Assembly (NCBI RefSeq): GCF_007474605.1
Contig: NZ_VHKL01000016.1
Coordinates: 1-64,000, forward strand
Length of the DNA: 64,000 nt
Direction of reading: 5' to 3'
Source: Rhodoligotrophos appendicifer
GTDB taxonomy: Bacteria > Pseudomonadota > Alphaproteobacteria > Rhizobiales > Im1
Positions 18,435 through 27,505 of this stretch are shown piece after piece (position 1 is the first letter of the stretch; the number at the start of each line of letters is the position of its first letter). The notes below the pieces were generated by a model. The model was not told where the DNA came from, made no database searches, and worked only from the letters and a program-made list of their open reading frames with translations. Made by a program: the position numbers and the translations under genes.

Positions 18435-21400
18435 TCAAGCCGCGCTGTAGGTAACGACGACAAAGATGTTCTCAATCGTTCGCGGATCACTCTCCGTGGC
18501 AATGGACCAGAGACCTGGACTGCCGTCGCTGCCGGTCCAGGAGAGCTGGGTGAGGTCAGGGGGACTCTCGCCGGGCGCGATCGCGATAGGAACCGGAGTG
18601 GTCGACCGGGAGCTGGCGATCGTCTCCGCCTTGCTGATGGTGATCGATCGGCCCTGAACGAAATAGGGGAAGCGCGAGCCCGCCAAATCCACGGTAAGGA
18701 CATGGGTGCCCGGTGAGGGAGACGTGGCGAAGCGATGCCATTCGGAAGAGAACTCATGGCGCAGGCTGAACAGCCTGAACAGCGGTGCGGCCGTTGCGTC
18801 CCCGAGGAATTGGGCCACCGCACCGGCAGCGGCTCCGACCAGCTGCTGGCCCCCGTCACGTGCCGTGTAGCTCATATGCAGGATGACGTCGGAGATCGTA
18901 TGATAGTTGAAGGTCTTGTAATGGGTCGGGAGCTCCAGCCGCCATCGGCTGATCGCGCCGGCGCCTTCGAAGGGAAGGTAGCGCTCGTCCCGCAATGAGG
19001 GCTCGAACAATCCGGCATCGTTCTGGCCGGTACTGGTCACGATCGCCTCCTGGATTTTGAGGTCGTCGATGAAGCGCGGGTCCGGTCCCGCGGGATCGTC
19101 GATCGACAGCCGCGCATAACCGCCAGCGACATCCGTGCTCTGTCTGTAGGCGCTGTTCAAGAGCGTCGCCTTGCAGTGGATGGTCGTGTAGGGACCCGTG
19201 ACCGACGGAATGGTCAGGCTCACCATCTTGATGCGCCGGCGAAAATGGCCGGGGGTATCGAGGTCGAACAGCCACTCCGGAATTTCGAATTCGCAGAGGC
19301 CGGTCTCCTTCAGGGCGATCAGTTGCTCCGGCGCGAGCGCCAGCAGCGACACATGCTTGGTGAGCTCGTACTCCCGGATATTGCCTTCGAGATAGGCCCC
19401 ATCAAGCCGCTTGAGATCGAACGCAAGGTGATCCCCCGCCATGAGCCCCTTCTTGAGGCTGTCCCAATATCCGAAGCGAATGAATGCGGTAGAACCGTAG
19501 GCGAGGCCCAGCTCGTGTTGGAAGCAACGCTCGGCGCGCTTGGCCATGTCGAAAGTCAGGCGATAGATCTGAAAGTAAAGTCCCGACACTTGGCCGATCA
19601 TCCACTGATAGAGGTCCTGGGACGAGAACTTGTCATGGAAGTGACGGCTGACATCGGCGGCATCCTCGATCTGGCGGTCGTGATTGCGCAGCTCGCGCTC
19701 GGCGATCGCGAGACGGACCTGGGCTGCGGTCAACTGCCTGTCGATCTGGGCTGCGTCCAGGGAGGCAAGCCGGGCCTGGAGATCCCATTCGTCCTGACGG
19801 CGGTCATATTCCGCCATGCGGCTCGTGGCGGACGCCGCGATGTTCAGCAGCATTGCCAGAGTTTGTTTGAGATCGGCAAAGGCGCCGCCGCTTGCGCCCT
19901 TGTTCTTGCCGCCGAATTCGAACCCGACGGTCGTCGGTGCGCCCGCCTTCACGTCCGGCAGGAGGTGCACGACGATGGACATGGCCTCGGCCGCAGCCTT
20001 CGCCCCCAACGGGACCTGTGAGGCGGCAGTGAGACCCAGGGCTGCCTTCTCCAGTGCGCTTGTAAACTCGCGGCTTTCATAGAAGTCTTTGCGAGCGAGA
20101 GCCGATTGTCGGCTCTGCTCCAATGCAGCGATACTGGCGGCCGCTTCCTCGATCTGGCTCACATGGATGTCGCGGACGGCTTTGAGGACCCGGAGCTCCT
20201 GGCTGGCGCGGAGGGTCGAGAGAGCTTCGGCGTCGCGTTTCTCCATCACGGAAAGCAAGCCGTCGGCCAGATGCCGAAGTTCGCCGACGAGCTCGCTCGC
20301 CTTCTGGAACATCACGGAAAAGCGGTATGCCGGAAGCGGCATCGCCAGGTCACCCAGGCTGTCGGAGAGGCTCATTCCGGCAGCCTGAGCCCGCACGAGC
20401 AAAGCCGGGTCGATCGGCGGCTCGAACAGCGGCAGCTGCCGAACCTGGCCCTCGATGTTCATGCAGTGGCGAATCTTGAACAGCCGGTCGGCGACCGTGC
20501 CCCAGTAACCGACGAGCTTCTGGTTTTCGGGCACGCAGAAATAGAGGATCGTGGCCGATGGAAGGTCCGGGTCCGGCGCAGAGGACGAGGGGGCGCTGTC
20601 TTCGCCGGGGTCGGCGATCAGCAGCTCGATCTCTTCCAACGCGTTGCCGAGCGATCCGAGCTTTGGCTCCAGACTGTTAAACGTCTCGACGGCGGGCCTG
20701 AGAGCCCGGTCGATGATCTCGGGTCGGCGGCCAAGGATATCGGCGGCAAGGACATAGAGCTGAGTGGCCTCGTTGATGGCCTCCAGCGTGTCGCGCCTGA
20801 ACAACTGATCCCCCCAGGCGATCAGAGTGTCGATATACTTCATCACCACCGTCTTCTGATAGGCGGTGGTGCGGAGCCTGGCGACGGCGTGAGGGCTGAA
20901 GGGCGTGCTGCGCCAAACCGCGACGGCCGAGGCCAAAGCCTCGGAAGGTCCGGAGGCGATCAAATGTTCGAGCGACTTGATCGCCTCGGCTGCGTAGTCA
21001 CCGCTCAGCCGGTCGTGAAACGGCTTGGTGCGCCAATAGCGCTGCGGGACCGCACCGTCGGAGGCCGCCGTCGGATCGAAGATGAACTGAAGCCAGCGGA
21101 GGGCGTCCTCGAAGCGCTGATTGGCCCCGAGGTGATCGGCAATCAGCATCGGGATGTGGAAGAACAGCTCCCAATTGTAGAGCTCATAAGCCCTGCCGGA
21201 CTGGAACTCGACCTCGTCGATGGGATGGTCCTGAAGCACGCGGCCCTGCGGCTGATAGGCGTCAAACGACGCCGGATCCGAGGCGGTTTGAGTCTCCAGC
21301 GATAGGAGGCCGGGGAGGCTCTGGCTGGCCAATGTCTTCACGAAATCGCAGAGATAGGGATGGTGGAAGTTTGCGAAGCGATAGGTTCTGCTGGTCCAGA

Positions 21401-24400
21401 ATGTCGGGAGCAGGGTCTGGGCCAAGAAAGCAGGGGTAAGATCGACCGCGGGCATTCGCATGGCGACCCGACGGCCTCCGGGCCCAGGCACGAGAGCGAC
21501 AAGAGGGGCCAGGGTGTCGCTGGCCGAGCCCGGCCGGTCAAGGTCGTTGTCAGGCAAGGGCTGCCGACTGAAATAGTCGCCGCGCCAGGCCACCGCCAAG
21601 TCGGCACCGGCCCATTCGGCCATGGGGTTTCTTTTGCTTGTTCGCCCTGTCGATGTGGCAAGGAAGGTGCGACGCGTATCGCCGAAGAAGAAGGGACGGT
21701 CGCCGACGAACCATAGATCCTGGTGTGGCGCCAAAACCCTGAACGTCCAGGGCGTTGCATTCAGAACCGGAATGTCTCGCTTGTTCACGAGGGTGCCGGA
21801 CGGATCGGTGCCCGCGGGTGCCGGCTCGTTGGAGTTGCTTTGGAATTCCGGCAGGATGTGCGACGGAAAAACCGGGAATGTCCCATCGTAAAGTACCAGG
21901 CCCGGCGCTGTCTGTGTAAATGCCATATGATCGAATTTGGTGCCTTTGGGCGCCAAGGCAAAATTGCGCCGGGCAATGTGCGGATTCGGAGCCGTGGTCA
22001 CGATCTTGCGGCATCCGGTGAAGCGGAACTCGCCGAAGGGATAGGCGATCTGGGCATCCCCACTGGCTGGAGTGCGGCGATAGTCTCGCCGCAAATATCC
22101 GCGAACCACGAGCATGTCGCCGGTGACGAGACCCTTGAACGAGATGAGTTCCTTGGGAACGAGCCGCCTGGGTCCATTGCTCGATGTGGGGCGGGGAGGC
22201 GGGGGCGGCGTGACCGGGTCGACGTCGGGCGGATCGTCGTCAATGATGACGGGGCCGTCGTCGTCCATTCTGCGGGCCATGGCAACAACGTCCTGCAAGC
22301 CGGCGACCCGGGGGCCGAAAAGCACGTCATCCTCCCCCAGATAGGCGGTGAAGGTGACCGGCCCGGAGAGGTTCTTGCCCGCCCAAGTGCCGTTCTGATA
22401 GTCGCTCCATGCGAGCTGGATCTCCCAATAGCGGTCGCCCGCCTCGAGCTTGCCGCCAGGGGCTGGCATGACGACCTGCTTCTCGGCGACCTTCTCGTTG
22501 AAGATCGGCCAGATCAGCATCAGTTTCGCATTCAGCACGACCGGAATGAGATGGTTGCCTTCGATGTCGAGATCGACCCTCTGCCAAGGCGACCATGACA
22601 ATGTCGCGGCATCCCGGTGCCGGTAGAAATGGCCATGAGGGGTGTTGAAGGTTCTGCCGAAGACATGAAGGGTCTTGCGCTCCGGATCCTCGTAGACGCC
22701 GGTGATCTCCAGGCGCGCGACTTCGTCGAGCTTCTGAAGATAGTGGAGGAGGGCTTGCTCAGCGGTGAAGTCCGTCACGTCTGTTTGCAGCAACTCGTCT
22801 TCGAGTTCCTTGAAGAACGGGCTTTTGTCGTCGCGCAGTGCGGGTTCGATCCAGTTTTCCGGATAGAGCCAGATCTTTCGGTTGGCTTCCCAGACCCGGA
22901 AATTCTTCATCCAGCTCCATTGCGACCATTTCGGATCGGCCGTCTCGACGCCCGGCTCGAGTCCCATGAGCGCCCGCTGGGCAAAAAGCTGCGCCGAACC
23001 AATGGCCTGCTTTAGCCGTGAGCTGACTTGGCAGGAGCTCATTTCGACATCGATGAGGAAATGGGCCAGGAGTTCACTCGCGGAGGCCTTTTCCAAGCCG
23101 GGGGACCATGTGGAGGGGCGGGCGAGGAGATAGTCCACCAAAGCGCCACGCTGCCCGTCGCGCAGGGTATTTTGGATGGACACTGCACGCCGCTGCCAGC
23201 TCTCCTCGTCATGGCCGGCTTTGGCGGCCTCCCTGATCGCCTTGGCCTCGGCCTCGCCGATCGAGGGCGTGCACCACTGAAGCGCCCGTTCCGCCGGGAC
23301 TCCCAGCTGCTTGAGCACCATCATCGCGCGGACGAGGCGTCCCACGAGGCCGATGCGAAAGTCCTGCGGAAGGCGCGCACCGAGAACGCCCTGATCGGCG
23401 ATGTCGCCCGAGGGTCCGATCAAGGTCTCGATATCGGACTTGGACCAGGACAGCCACGTCACAAGGGTTTCGACGAAAACGGTCTTGGAGGCGATCTGTG
23501 CGGGCAGATCAGCAGCCGCCGCGATGGCATCCAGGCTTTGGAGGATCGCGGTGAGCGCGGCGTCCTCCAGCGCCGCGGTCTGTCGGACCTGCTGAAGATG
23601 AAACAGCGAGGACCATGCCTCGTAAGGGATCGGGCCTGGCGCTGGATGTTCTGCCGAGATCAGGAAGGGACTTTCCCGGAACAGCCACTGGATGGCGCCC
23701 GGTGGACTGTTGAAGGTTTGGATCAGCTTTGCAGTCTTGAGCACCTGCTCCAGGACATCGACCTGCCGACCCGCTGCGGCACGCGAGAGGACACCCGTAA
23801 TCTCAGGCAAAGCCAGGAGCACCTGCACAGCAGTGTCGACACCGTGCACGGTTTGCTCCAGCAGGACGCTGGCAATGACGGGATCGAGCCCAATGAATGC
23901 GGAGATGCTCTCGACGAGGGCGCCCTGACGGCGACGCAGACGTTCCTCCTCCGACGGGGCCTCGATTGCGAGGAGGCTTGTGCGCAGTTCATCAAGTTGC
24001 CGGACCAGATCTTCATCCTGCGGAATGAAGGCGGCCGCTGGGTTTGCCCGATGCCGCAGCAGATCATCAAGCTCAGCCCATCCCAGGCCTGAGCCACCGA
24101 CTGCCTTGACCGCATCCAGGAATTGAAGCGCCTGCTCGGAATGTTCCGAGTCGAAAGGATCGAGGTTGGTCAGATCGAGAGCGATGAGCAGGTCTGGGAT
24201 CGAAAGCGACACCTGCCGTGCCAGAACGGCGTGACGGTAGATCGCGGATAGGTTGGCCAGGCTGAGCTTGCCGTCGGTGTTCGCGGCAAGCAGGGCAAAG
24301 CCCTCTGAATTCAGGCGGAACACCGCCTGCAGCGCGGCTGCGTGATCGCCAAGGGCTGCATCCGTGTGGACGAGATCAAGCCCTTCGGCATCGAGGAGGA

Positions 24401-27400
24401 AATCCTCATGTTGAGGCTTGAAGACGGAAGGATTGTAGAAGAGGTCTCGGTAAAGCGAGCGGGGCTCTTCCGTGCCGATCGGCTGCCATAAGGCGAGGGC
24501 TTGCGACGGGCGCAGACGCAGGCGCGTGGCGAGGGAGCGGAAATGATCGAGCCGGATGAGCGCTTCGTTGTCGATCGCCGGAGAGAGCAGATCCCGGGAG
24601 AATGCCTCGAGCACGCGGTCGAGCTCGAGCATGTCCCAGCCGAGCCGGCGCCACAGTCGCGTGAATCGGTGGATGCGGCCAAGGACGGCCTCGCTCAAAC
24701 CGGTGAGCTGGAGCTTTGAGGTGTCGCAGGTGTCGGTCGGTGCGTCCGGCTTGGCAGCGATCTTGACGGATCGATCCGGGTTGACGAACCAAGTGCTGAG
24801 CATTCCGACCAAATCTGCATAGGTCAAACCGGACCGATCGAGGAAGGGTTGCACCGTGGTGAGGTCGGACAGGGATGCCTGACCCCAGAACTCCTCCGGG
24901 GTCCTCGGAGGCATGAGCGGTTCATCGACGATGATCTTACGCTCGGTCTCGGTGAGGCCAAGTCGGGCAATGGAGGCGTTGAGGCTGGAGGATGAATTCG
25001 GGGGGTCGGCCAGAGGTGACATGGCTTGGATCAGGTCGGACCTCGTGACTCCGAGATGCGACAGGAAAAGATTCGCCTCTTCGCTGTGAAGATCAAAAGG
25101 CAACGTCCAGGGATAGACGGCGCCAGCGAGTTCGGAGTAGGCCGCGCTGTTGCGGAAGGCATGGGTGGCCAACCGCTCCGCCGCCGTGCCCGTCGTCTGC
25201 CTGCTGCGCGCTGTCACGGTCAGGGCCGAATTGTCCTTGGAAATCCCGTAAGCAAAGCTGTCGCCCCAGACACGCCAATGGCGGCCAGGATGAAGTGTCT
25301 CAACACGGACCCCATGTGTCAGTGGCGGCGTGAAGGCAGCGGCCAGGGCAGGGGACCCGACGCCGTCGGTAAGTTCGGCTTCGAGGGATGGATCCAACGT
25401 CTGGGGCGCAAAGGGTGGCGGCGGGGCGACGGCATCCTCCAGCACCTCGTTCACGAGATCGATCAGCGGCATCGCCGTGTTCGCATTCTCGCAGGTGAGC
25501 TCGATGTCGCCCAAGTCCGGACGCCGCGCGAACAGCGCATCTCTCACACCACGGTCGCCCAAGAACTTGAGAACATCGACGAAATAGGCTGCGGGTCCGT
25601 GCACGGAGGCGCAGTCCTGGCAGGCGCAAAGATCGAATGCACCGAAGAGGGTCTCCCAATCGGGGATCGAGTTGACCGCAATCTGCGCCTGGGTTTCGAG
25701 GTCGGGGCGGGGCAGGGCACGCATACCGGTTCGGTTCAGCTGGGCGCCGTTCTCGCCCGCGAGTGCGAGCGCCAAGGCGGCAACGCGCACTGCCCGGTGA
25801 TGGATCACCGCAGCGCGTTCGGCGGAGAGAGTGTCCTTGTGCTGCCGGGCGAAGACCTGGCGATCGATCCGCGCGATGCTCTCAGCGGATTTGAGCCCGC
25901 TGCGGGAAAGCTCCAAAGTCTCCGAAGTGCTGCCGGTCAGACGATAGAGTCGCTGCAAGGTTTGCAGTTGCTGCCGGTCGGATGGCGCCAATGTCGGACC
26001 CGATGCAGGGGTGTCCTTAAAGAAGGCTGCGGGATAGGTCGTCCTCAGATCATAGGCCGGCTGGGCCTTTAGGAAGGCTGCGACGGGAGACGACCCCAAC
26101 CGCTCCGCCAGAAAGCGCGTCGGAAAGGCGGCTTCGACCTGGGCGAGGATCTGGTTCGCATAGAGGGTTACCTTGTCGTCGGGATCGGCTCCAGGCATCT
26201 CTGCTGGGACACCGACACCCTGAGTGCGGATCAAGGCCTGCCAGTCCTCGGCCGTCAGCCGGGCGAGGTCGGCAGCTTCGGTCAGCCCCGGCACTGCCCG
26301 GAGTGCGGCAACGAGCGGGACGTGATTGTTGGTGAGGGCACCGAGCTGGACCGTCAGCTTCAGGTCCGCGGCGCGGCTTGCCCATGCCGGATCGCTCTCG
26401 ATCCGCTTCCAGAATTCCGACGGATCCGGGCTCTCCAGATACTGGTTTGCGAAGTTACCGATCTCGTCGTGGCTGAGCGAGCGGCCCAGCAATGCCGATA
26501 ACTGGCTGGTCGGGACGGGAGCGAAGCCGGAGAGATACTCCTCCGTCTTCCGGCCATCGATCGTCTCGGGGATGGTTCCCTCGGCGACCGCAGCCCGCAG
26601 GGCGCCGAGGCGCAATTCCGGATGCATGGACTGCATCGCCTGCGTATTGGGGGGCAGACCTTGAGTCAGAAGCCCATAGACCACGGCCGGCGGCGCATTC
26701 ATGTCCTTGAGTTTGTGGGCCAATACGAAAGCAGCGACCTGATCGGAGGAGTAGCCGCTGCGGGTCGCGAGCAGGCTCACGCCGCGGTCGGTGGCATCTT
26801 CGGTCAAGTCTCCAGGAGCGCGGCCCTCCAAGAGGGGCGCAAGCTCCTCCTGCATCAGTTCGAACTCGGTGAGGGCGCGATTCTTTGCACCGCTGAGGAT
26901 GAAATCTACAACCTCTCGGGCGCGGGCGTCGCTGAGGATGTTTGCCCCGCTCGGGATGGTTTCCAGAAGACCCGACTCACCAAGGACCGCCACGCGGAGA
27001 TCGACGCGCCCAGTTACGGCGGTGGGCGGTTGGTAGGTGATCTGGTAGGTGCCGTCCCTGTCGTTAAGAGGCGACTTGCCGACCGCCTGTTCGCGGCCCG
27101 AGATCTGGGCGTAGAGTTCGACGAACCCTTTCGTGAAGGGCTTGTCGTTGGCGTCGCGCACCGTGCCGAGCACAACACGCTTGTCGAGCGCCCAGGTCGA
27201 CAATTTGGAATTGATCGCGCGCACCGTCGCATCGTCGACGATGCCGCTGGACGGAAGTCCGAGGTCGGTCTGCAGAGCCCGGATGACGGCCACCGTGCCC
27301 GCGCCCATGATGTGTGCCGATCGCTCGTCTCCGGGAATCGTCCGGCCAAGCGCCGAGGCCGCGCGATGAAGCTGGGCGACGGCGTCGCCGCCCATGCCGA

Positions 27401-27434
27401 GGGAAAGTGGGCCTGATGTCAGCTGCCGGATCAT
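18435..27434 (-). CDS. Tc toxin A subunit (TcA, receptor-binding and pore-forming) with extra N-terminal domains
   Basis: A 2999-residue protein, longer than the usual 2300-2500. Residues 1-80 resemble a peptidoglycan-binding helical domain (GMGGDAVAQLHRA, LQTDLGLPSSGIVDDATVRAI); 85-185 look like a transthyretin/CNA-B beta sandwich. The VRP1-like helical shell follows. The neuraminidase-like region (LEITGVYEDPERKTLHVFGR, then HLIPVVLNAKLMLIWP) lies near 1560-1660, with a proline-rich linker near 1735-1755. The pore-forming coiled coil lies about 2440-2640, with KFSSQDLYQWMIGQVSGLYF just after it. The C-terminal TcB-binding domain contains GHFRRRIKMVSLTIPSVTGP. TcA pentamers form the injection channel for the TcB-TcC cocoon. 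AAAGGG stands upstream of the ATG. It lies 71 bases after the BC gene, probably in one operon. Confidence 0.92.
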   Translation of the reverse strand: MIRQLTSGPLSLGMGGDAVAQLHRAASALGRTIPGDERSAHIMGAGTVAVIRALQTDLGLPSSGIVDDATVRAINSKLSTWALDKRVVLGTVRDANDKPFTKGFVELYAQISGREQAVGKSPLNDRDGTYQITYQPPTAVTGRVDLRVAVLGESGLLETIPSGANILSDARAREVVDFILSGAKNRALTEFELMQEELAPLLEGRAPGDLTEDATDRGVSLLATRSGYSSDQVAAFVLAHKLKDMNAPPAVVYGLLTQGLPPNTQAMQSMHPELRLGALRAAVAEGTIPETIDGRKTEEYLSGFAPVPTSQLSALLGRSLSHDEIGNFANQYLESPDPSEFWKRIESDPAWASRAADLKLTVQLGALTNNHVPLVAALRAVPGLTEAADLARLTAEDWQALIRTQGVGVPAEMPGADPDDKVTLYANQILAQVEAAFPTRFLAERLGSSPVAAFLKAQPAYDLRTTYPAAFFKDTPASGPTLAPSDRQQLQTLQRLYRLTGSTSETLELSRSGLKSAESIARIDRQVFARQHKDTLSAERAAVIHHRAVRVAALALALAGENGAQLNRTGMRALPRPDLETQAQIAVNSIPDWETLFGAFDLCACQDCASVHGPAAYFVDVLKFLGDRGVRDALFARRPDLGDIELTCENANTAMPLIDLVNEVLEDAVAPPPPFAPQTLDPSLEAELTDGVGSPALAAAFTPPLTHGVRVETLHPGRHWRVWGDSFAYGISKDNSALTVTARSRQTTGTAAERLATHAFRNSAAYSELAGAVYPWTLPFDLHSEEANLFLSHLGVTRSDLIQAMSPLADPPNSSSSLNASIARLGLTETERKIIVDEPLMPPRTPEEFWGQASLSDLTTVQPFLDRSGLTYADLVGMLSTWFVNPDRSVKIAAKPDAPTDTCDTSKLQLTGLSEAVLGRIHRFTRLWRRLGWDMLELDRVLEAFSRDLLSPAIDNEALIRLDHFRSLATRLRLRPSQALALWQPIGTEEPRSLYRDLFYNPSVFKPQHEDFLLDAEGLDLVHTDAALGDHAAALQAVFRLNSEGFALLAANTDGKLSLANLSAIYRHAVLARQVSLSIPDLLIALDLTNLDPFDSEHSEQALQFLDAVKAVGGSGLGWAELDDLLRHRANPAAAFIPQDEDLVRQLDELRTSLLAIEAPSEEERLRRRQGALVESISAFIGLDPVIASVLLEQTVHGVDTAVQVLLALPEITGVLSRAAAGRQVDVLEQVLKTAKLIQTFNSPPGAIQWLFRESPFLISAEHPAPGPIPYEAWSSLFHLQQVRQTAALEDAALTAILQSLDAIAAAADLPAQIASKTVFVETLVTWLSWSKSDIETLIGPSGDIADQGVLGARLPQDFRIGLVGRLVRAMMVLKQLGVPAERALQWCTPSIGEAEAKAIREAAKAGHDEESWQRRAVSIQNTLRDGQRGALVDYLLARPSTWSPGLEKASASELLAHFLIDVEMSSCQVSSRLKQAIGSAQLFAQRALMGLEPGVETADPKWSQWSWMKNFRVWEANRKIWLYPENWIEPALRDDKSPFFKELEDELLQTDVTDFTAEQALLHYLQKLDEVARLEITGVYEDPERKTLHVFGRTFNTPHGHFYRHRDAATLSWSPWQRVDLDIEGNHLIPVVLNAKLMLIWPIFNEKVAEKQVVMPAPGGKLEAGDRYWEIQLAWSDYQNGTWAGKNLSGPVTFTAYLGEDDVLFGPRVAGLQDVVAMARRMDDDGPVIIDDDPPDVDPVTPPPPPRPTSSNGPRRLVPKELISFKGLVTGDMLVVRGYLRRDYRRTPASGDAQIAYPFGEFRFTGCRKIVTTAPNPHIARRNFALAPKGTKFDHMAFTQTAPGLVLYDGTFPVFPSHILPEFQSNSNEPAPAGTDPSGTLVNKRDIPVLNATPWTFRVLAPHQDLWFVGDRPFFFGDTRRTFLATSTGRTSKRNPMAEWAGADLAVAWRGDYFSRQPLPDNDLDRPGSASDTLAPLVALVPGPGGRRVAMRMPAVDLTPAFLAQTLLPTFWTSRTYRFANFHHPYLCDFVKTLASQSLPGLLSLETQTASDPASFDAYQPQGRVLQDHPIDEVEFQSGRAYELYNWELFFHIPMLIADHLGANQRFEDALRWLQFIFDPTAASDGAVPQRYWRTKPFHDRLSGDYAAEAIKSLEHLIASGPSEALASAVAVWRSTPFSPHAVARLRTTAYQKTVVMKYIDTLIAWGDQLFRRDTLEAINEATQLYVLAADILGRRPEIIDRALRPAVETFNSLEPKLGSLGNALEEIELLIADPGEDSAPSSSAPDPDLPSATILYFCVPENQKLVGYWGTVADRLFKIRHCMNIEGQVRQLPLFEPPIDPALLVRAQAAGMSLSDSLGDLAMPLPAYRFSVMFQKASELVGELRHLADGLLSVMEKRDAEALSTLRASQELRVLKAVRDIHVSQIEEAAASIAALEQSRQSALARKDFYESREFTSALEKAALGLTAASQVPLGAKAAAEAMSIVVHLLPDVKAGAPTTVGFEFGGKNKGASGGAFADLKQTLAMLLNIAASATSRMAEYDRRQDEWDLQARLASLDAAQIDRQLTAAQVRLAIAERELRNHDRQIEDAADVSRHFHDKFSSQDLYQWMIGQVSGLYFQIYRLTFDMAKRAERCFQHELGLAYGSTAFIRFGYWDSLKKGLMAGDHLAFDLKRLDGAYLEGNIREYELTKHVSLLALAPEQLIALKETGLCEFEIPEWLFDLDTPGHFRRRIKMVSLTIPSVTGPYTTIHCKATLLNSAYRQSTDVAGGYARLSIDDPAGPDPRFIDDLKIQEAIVTSTGQNDAGLFEPSLRDERYLPFEGAGAISRWRLELPTHYKTFNYHTISDVILHMSYTARDGGQQLVGAAAGAVAQFLGDATAAPLFRLFSLRHEFSSEWHRFATSPSPGTHVLTVDLAGSRFPYFVQGRSITISKAETIASSRSTTPVPIAIAPGESPPDLTQLSWTGSDGSPGLWSIATESDPRTIENIFVVVTYSAA

Positions 27435-27505
27435 GACTGGTCACCCTTTGATGTCAGCCTGCGATGTTCCCGTATTTCCGGCCTTCGAAGGAGGGAGGGC
27501 CGGTT

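Noticed and set aside
19176-21305. Plus-strand frames of 281 and 399 codons within TcA
   Set aside because: Opposite-strand shadows of the coiled-coil and receptor regions; no recognisable domains.
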